DNA of 64,000 nt from Streptomyces sp. NBC_01241. Its GTDB lineage: Bacteria; Actinomycetota; Actinomycetes; Streptomycetales; Streptomycetaceae. This document shows, in pieces, positions 61,074 to 64,000 of this stretch. The notes under the pieces were generated by a model that saw only the letters and a list, made by a program, of their open reading frames with translations, did no database searches and was not told the origin of the DNA. Made by a program: the position numbers and the translations under genes. The stretch spans positions 4,932,501-4,996,500 of the forward strand of contig NZ_CP108494.1 in NCBI RefSeq assembly GCF_041435435.1. Reading direction: 5' to 3'. Each line of letters starts with the position of its first letter. The first letter of the stretch is position 1.

Positions 61074-61121
61074 GCGCCGGGAAGGCGCTTGTGAATCCGA
61101 GAACTCGGCGAACTCCGGGAC

Positions 61122-61958
61122 TCAGAGAACGCGGACCGCGCCCGACGGCGGGTCGTAGGACAGCGGACGCTGCACCACACCGGTGCTGGAGTTCTGCGCG
61201 CCGACGAATTCGCCGCCGCCCACGTAGATCCCGACGTGGTACGCGCTGCCCGCGCCGCCCCAGTACAGGATGTCGCCCGGCTGGAGGTTGCTCAGGGAGA
61301 CCTGGGTGCCGGCGGTGGACTGGGCCTGCGAGACGCGCGGCAGGTCGACGCCGACCGAGCGGAACGCGGCCTGGACGAGGCCGGAGCAGTCCCACGAGTT
61401 GGGGCCGGTGCCGCCGGAGACGTACGCGTCCCCGACCTGGGCCTTCGCGAAGGCGATGACGGACGCGGCGGAACCGGTCGCGCTCGACGTGTACGAGGAG
61501 GCGGAGGACGAGGCCACGGCGGTGGTCGCGGTGGAGCCGGAGGTCGCGCTGAGCGTCGTACGGGCGGCGGTGCGGGAAGCGCGCTCGGCGGCTTCCGCCT
61601 TGGCCTTGGCGGCGGCTTCCGCCTTCTTCTTGGCCTCTGCCTTGCGGACCGCCTCGGCCTTGGCCTTCTTGGCGGCCTTGGCCGCGGTGGCGGCTGCGGC
61701 GTCCTCCTGGGCCTGCGTCTGCAGGTCCTGGGCGACCTGCTGCGTGGCCTGGGCGGACGCGGCGACGGCGGTGGAGAGCCCGGAGGTGATGGTGGGCATC
61801 TCGATGGTCTGGGTCACCGGCTCGGCCTGGGCCGGACCGGCAGCGCCTGCGACCGCGATGGTGCTGAGGACGCCACCGGCAACTCCGGCCCGCAGTGCCG
61901 TCTTCGGCGCGTTTCGGCGGGGCTTCCGGTGGCTGGGTATGTGAGCGGTGTGGGACAT
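61122..61958 (-). CDS. Secreted NlpC/P60 (C40) endopeptidase
   Basis: The 278-residue protein starts at ATG 61958. Signal peptide with twin basic start (HRKPRRNAPKTALRAGVAG, GGVLSTIAVAGAAGPAQA), a coiled Ala/Lys/Glu segment (residues 65-130) and the C40 catalytic domain: Cys in SWDCSGLVQAAFRSVGVDLP, His in AYHVGIYVGGGEFVGA and N in AQNSS. Such enzymes cut peptidoglycan stem peptides at the cell surface and are secreted in Streptomyces. It reads away from the nuo operon with about 800 bases between. Confidence 0.93.
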   Translation of the reverse strand: MSHTAHIPSHRKPRRNAPKTALRAGVAGGVLSTIAVAGAAGPAQAEPVTQTIEMPTITSGLSTAVAASAQATQQVAQDLQTQAQEDAAAATAAKAAKKAKAEAVRKAEAKKKAEAAAKAKAEAAERASRTAARTTLSATSGSTATTAVASSSASSYTSSATGSAASVIAFAKAQVGDAYVSGGTGPNSWDCSGLVQAAFRSVGVDLPRVSQAQSTAGTQVSLSNLQPGDILYWGGAGSAYHVGIYVGGGEFVGAQNSSTGVVQRPLSYDPPSGAVRVL

Positions 61959-62656
61959 GGGTACTAGCGCTATCAGGGCTCCGGGGCTCCCATCAAGAAA
62001 GGTGTGTTGCGACACAGTTACGTCCGGAATCTGTGAATCCGCTTTCCGGCGGCCCTTATTGACGCCGTAACGGGCAAACCGGACAGGCTTGATCAGTGCT
62101 GTGATCACGGACTTTCGGCAATACGTCCGAATTGCCCGCCGCTTACCATCCGTTTACACCGATGGCCAAGCCCGCTTTTGTCGAAGTCCGTGCGGGGTGA
62201 CGCAGGTCACAGCGTGATCAAGGTGCGACCGCGATGCGGGGGTGCGGGTGTGCCCGACGTCCGAAGGGCCGCCGGGTGCCGGCCGGGCCGTCCGCCGGCC
62301 CTGCGCCGTCACCTCTCCCATTCGCCCCGAAGATCGTGAATGCGTGCACACGTCCACTTCGCTCCTCGGGGCCCCTCGTCGGAGTGAGTCCGGGGCGGGT
62401 CGATCCTCCTATCACGCTCTCGCCATCCATTGCCAATTTGCTTCCCCGGGTATCTGATTGTTAGAGGAAAACCTTCTTGACCAGCGAAGACAGCATCGGA
62501 TGTCACGTCTCGTGATCACTCGGCCGCTTTGCGTACGAAGATCACCGCTCAGGTGACTTCGCGGCTCTTCGCCTGGTGGTGGAGATCACAAACTCGTTGT
62601 CGTACCCCGTGTCGCAGATCACAGGACGGCGGGCATAGGATGCGGGGTAGTCGGGC
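61959..62656. other. Long promoter region between NlpC/P60 and nuo
   Basis: No gene is supported. The first 200 bases upstream of the NlpC/P60 gene are AT-richer than usual (for example GGTGTGTTGCGACACAGTTAC at 62001-62020 region) and could be a regulatory leader. I looked for a c-di-AMP (ydaO) riboswitch, often found before Streptomyces cell-wall hydrolases, and did not recognise its core. Confidence 0.5.
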
Positions 62657-62674
62657 TTGTGAACTGCCTCACAT
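62657..62674 (+). promoter_or_regulatory. Rex operator upstream of nuoA
   Basis: TTGTGAACTGCCTCACAT matches the Rex consensus TTGTGAAN4TTCACAA at most positions. Rex is the NADH/NAD-sensing repressor of Streptomyces, and nuo is a known Rex target. The site is about 80 bases upstream of the nuoA start. Confidence 0.75.
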
Positions 62675-62754
62675 GTGCACGATCTTGGTGGGGTGGCGAG
62701 CCGAATCGCCCGATGCGGTCCAACGGTCAAGGACGACTGGAAGGAGCGAGGAGC

Positions 62755-63114
62755 GTGAATGCCTACGCGCCCATCCTCGTGCTCGGCGCCCTCGGGGCAG
62801 GGTTTGCGATCTTCTCCGTGGTCATGGCCACGCTTATCGGCCCCAAGCGGTACAACCGGGCAAAGCTCGAAGCGTACGAGTGCGGTATCGAACCCACCCC
62901 CACTCCAGCCGGAGGCGGCCGCTTCCCCATCAAGTACTACCTGACGGCGATGCTCTTCATCGTCTTCGACATCGAGATCGTCTTCCTCTATCCCTGGGCG
63001 GTCACCTTCGACGCCCTGGGGATCTTCGGGCTCGTGGAGATGCTGCTCTTCGTGCTCACCGTCTTCGTCGCCTACGCGTATGTGTGGCGGCGCGGCGGCC
63101 TGGAATGGGACTGA
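62755..63114 (+). CDS. nuoA: NADH-quinone oxidoreductase subunit A
   Basis: The 119-residue protein starts at GTG 62755 behind AAGGAGCGAGGAG. Three membrane helices and the family loop YECGIEPTPTPAGGGRFPIKYYL followed by FIVFDIEIVFLYPWAV, the conserved Asp/Glu of helix 2. It is a small subunit of the proton-pumping arm of complex I. The nuo operon follows in the standard order. A frame upstream from 62659 is open but has no ribosome site. Confidence 0.96.
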   Translation: MNAYAPILVLGALGAGFAIFSVVMATLIGPKRYNRAKLEAYECGIEPTPTPAGGGRFPIKYYLTAMLFIVFDIEIVFLYPWAVTFDALGIFGLVEMLLFVLTVFVAYAYVWRRGGLEWD

Positions 63115-63132
63115 GGGGCTGAGGGGCACACC

Positions 63133-63687
63133 ATGGGACTCGAAGAGAAGCTGCCCAGCGGCTTCGTGCTGACCACTGTCGAGCAGGCCGCCGGCTGGGT
63201 ACGGAAGTCCTCCGTCTTCCCGGCCACCTTCGGCCTCGCCTGCTGCGCCATCGAAATGATGACGACCGGGGCCGGGCGCTACGACCTGGCCCGTTTCGGC
63301 ATGGAGGTCTTCCGCGGATCGCCGCGCCAGGCGGACCTGATGATCGTGGCGGGGCGGGTCAGTCAGAAGATGGCGCCCGTCCTGCGGCAGGTCTACGACC
63401 AGATGCCCAACCCCAAGTGGGTGATCTCCATGGGGGTTTGCGCATCATCGGGCGGAATGTTCAATAATTACGCCATTGTTCAGGGTGTTGATCATATTGT
63501 CCCGGTTGATATTTATTTGCCGGGCTGCCCGCCGCGGCCCGAGATGCTGATGGACGCGATTCTCAAGCTCCACCAGAAGATCCAGAGCTCCAAGCTCGGG
63601 GTCAACGCGGAGGAGGCCGCCCGCGAGGCGGAGGACGCGGCGCTCAAGGCACTTCCCCTGATCGAGATGAAGGGGCTGCTGCGATGA
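63133..63687 (+). CDS. nuoB: NADH-quinone oxidoreductase subunit B
   Basis: The 184-residue protein carries the cluster N2 ligands: adjacent Cys in LACCAIEMM, Cys in ISMGVCASSGGMFNN and Cys in YLPGCPPRPEMLMDA. NuoB holds the terminal iron-sulfur cluster that passes electrons to menaquinone. From about 63461 to 63525 the codons are A/T-rich (AAT, ATT, GTT, GAT, CAT, TAT, TTG) unlike the rest of the gene and window. The last 35 residues form an acidic helix. It overlaps nuoC by ATGA. Confidence 0.97.
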   Translation: MGLEEKLPSGFVLTTVEQAAGWVRKSSVFPATFGLACCAIEMMTTGAGRYDLARFGMEVFRGSPRQADLMIVAGRVSQKMAPVLRQVYDQMPNPKWVISMGVCASSGGMFNNYAIVQGVDHIVPVDIYLPGCPPRPEMLMDAILKLHQKIQSSKLGVNAEEAAREAEDAALKALPLIEMKGLLR

Positions 63688-64000
63688 GCGAGAACCCCGA
63701 GCAGAGCAACAACGGCGTGCCCGCGCCGCGGGACGAGACCGGCGAGGTCATCGGCGTACGCAAGGGCATGTTCGGCGCCAACAACGGCGGCGACACCTCC
63801 GGTTACGGCGGCCTCGTCCGCACGGTGACCCTGCCGGGCGCCACGTCGCGTCCGTACGGCGGCTGGTTCGACGAAGTCGCGGACGAACTCGAAGGGGCCC
63901 TGGAGGAACAGGACCTGCTTCCCGGGAACGCCATCGAGAAGACCGTCGTCGACCGCGGCGAGCTCACCTTCCACATCGCCCGCGAGCACCTCGTCCGGGT
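63684..64000 (+). CDS. nuoC: NADH-quinone oxidoreductase subunit C (3' end outside window)
   Basis: ATG 63684 overlaps the nuoB stop (ATGA). The first 105 residues are seen: MSENPEQSNNGVPAPRDETG, then VIGVRKGMFGANNGGDTSGY, YGGLVRTVTLPGATSRPYGG and GWFDEVADELEGALEEQDLL before a family-like TVVDRGELTFHIAREHLV. The N-terminal extension is normal for actinomycete NuoC. The frame runs through the last base. Confidence 0.92.
   Translation, partial: MSENPEQSNNGVPAPRDETGEVIGVRKGMFGANNGGDTSGYGGLVRTVTLPGATSRPYGGWFDEVADELEGALEEQDLLPGNAIEKTVVDRGELTFHIAREHLVR

Noticed and set aside
61959..62180. c-di-AMP (ydaO) riboswitch before the NlpC/P60 gene
   Set aside because: The conserved core was not recognisable in the leader, although the gene type is a common target.

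Overview
The window looks like Streptomyces chromosomal core. GC is very high with strong third-position G/C bias. GTG starts and ATGA/GTGA overlaps are frequent. It carries actinobacterial marker families (DUF397/DUF5753, AfsR/AfsS, futalosine-type menaquinone genes, CU044_5270, I36 inhibitor). No rRNA, tRNA or CRISPR array was recognised.

Layout. 1-7.8 kb: the tail of a GntR regulator, a GlxA-type regulator divergent from an MFS exporter, a second MFS carrier, a flavin reductase, and a DUF397/DUF5753 pair divergent from an anti-sigma-like ATPase. 7.9-9.9 kb: a short ORF, a frameshifted helix-turn-helix gene and an Rpn-like nuclease. 10-38.8 kb: acyl-CoA metabolism genes (two crotonases, an ADP-forming acyl-CoA synthetase, an AMP-forming acyl-CoA ligase, an acyl-CoA dehydrogenase, two Ltp-type thiolases each with a candidate DUF35 partner, a deazaflavin-type reductase, a flavin monooxygenase, DoxX, an ACMSD-type amidohydrolase). 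Interleaved with them are pspAB-htpX, a PdxH-like oxidase, a VapBC-like pair, and the antibiotic-regulatory set kbpA-afsK and afsR-afsS.

The strongest uncatalogued signal is a repeated 15-bp palindrome, CTGAC-N5-GTCAG, within about 60 bp of the start codons of the acyl-CoA genes (nine sites from 5.8 to 37.5 kb). An imperfect copy lies over the start codon of a TetR regulator at 22.1-22.8 kb. This predicts one TetR-controlled catabolic regulon wrapped around the Afs signalling genes. The substrate is unknown; the Ltp/DUF35 pairs, acyl-CoA dehydrogenase and FadD3-like ligase suggest degradation of a side chain or cyclic carboxylic acid. Next to afsS is an unusual small gene encoding a signal peptide followed by DQHAT repeats, an apparently exported relative of the AfsS DMHAT repeats.

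39-49.3 kb: an ECF sigma factor with a CU044_5270 membrane protein, a cold-shock protein, mqnA, then an insertion zone (complete IS1182-family element, broken IS200/IS605 element, gene fragments), then mqnC. 49.3-57.1 kb: a DUF3152 metzincin-like protein with a duplicated tail, a LuxR regulator, lipoproteins, an I36-type inhibitor, and a MacAB-like export operon. 57.2-64 kb: menG, a MenJ-like prenyl reductase, a WecA/MraY-type transferase, an NlpC/P60 hydrolase, and the start of the nuo operon (nuoA, nuoB, partial nuoC) behind a near-consensus Rex operator. Together mqnA, mqnC, menG and the reductase make and finish menaquinone, the electron acceptor of the NADH dehydrogenase encoded next to them.
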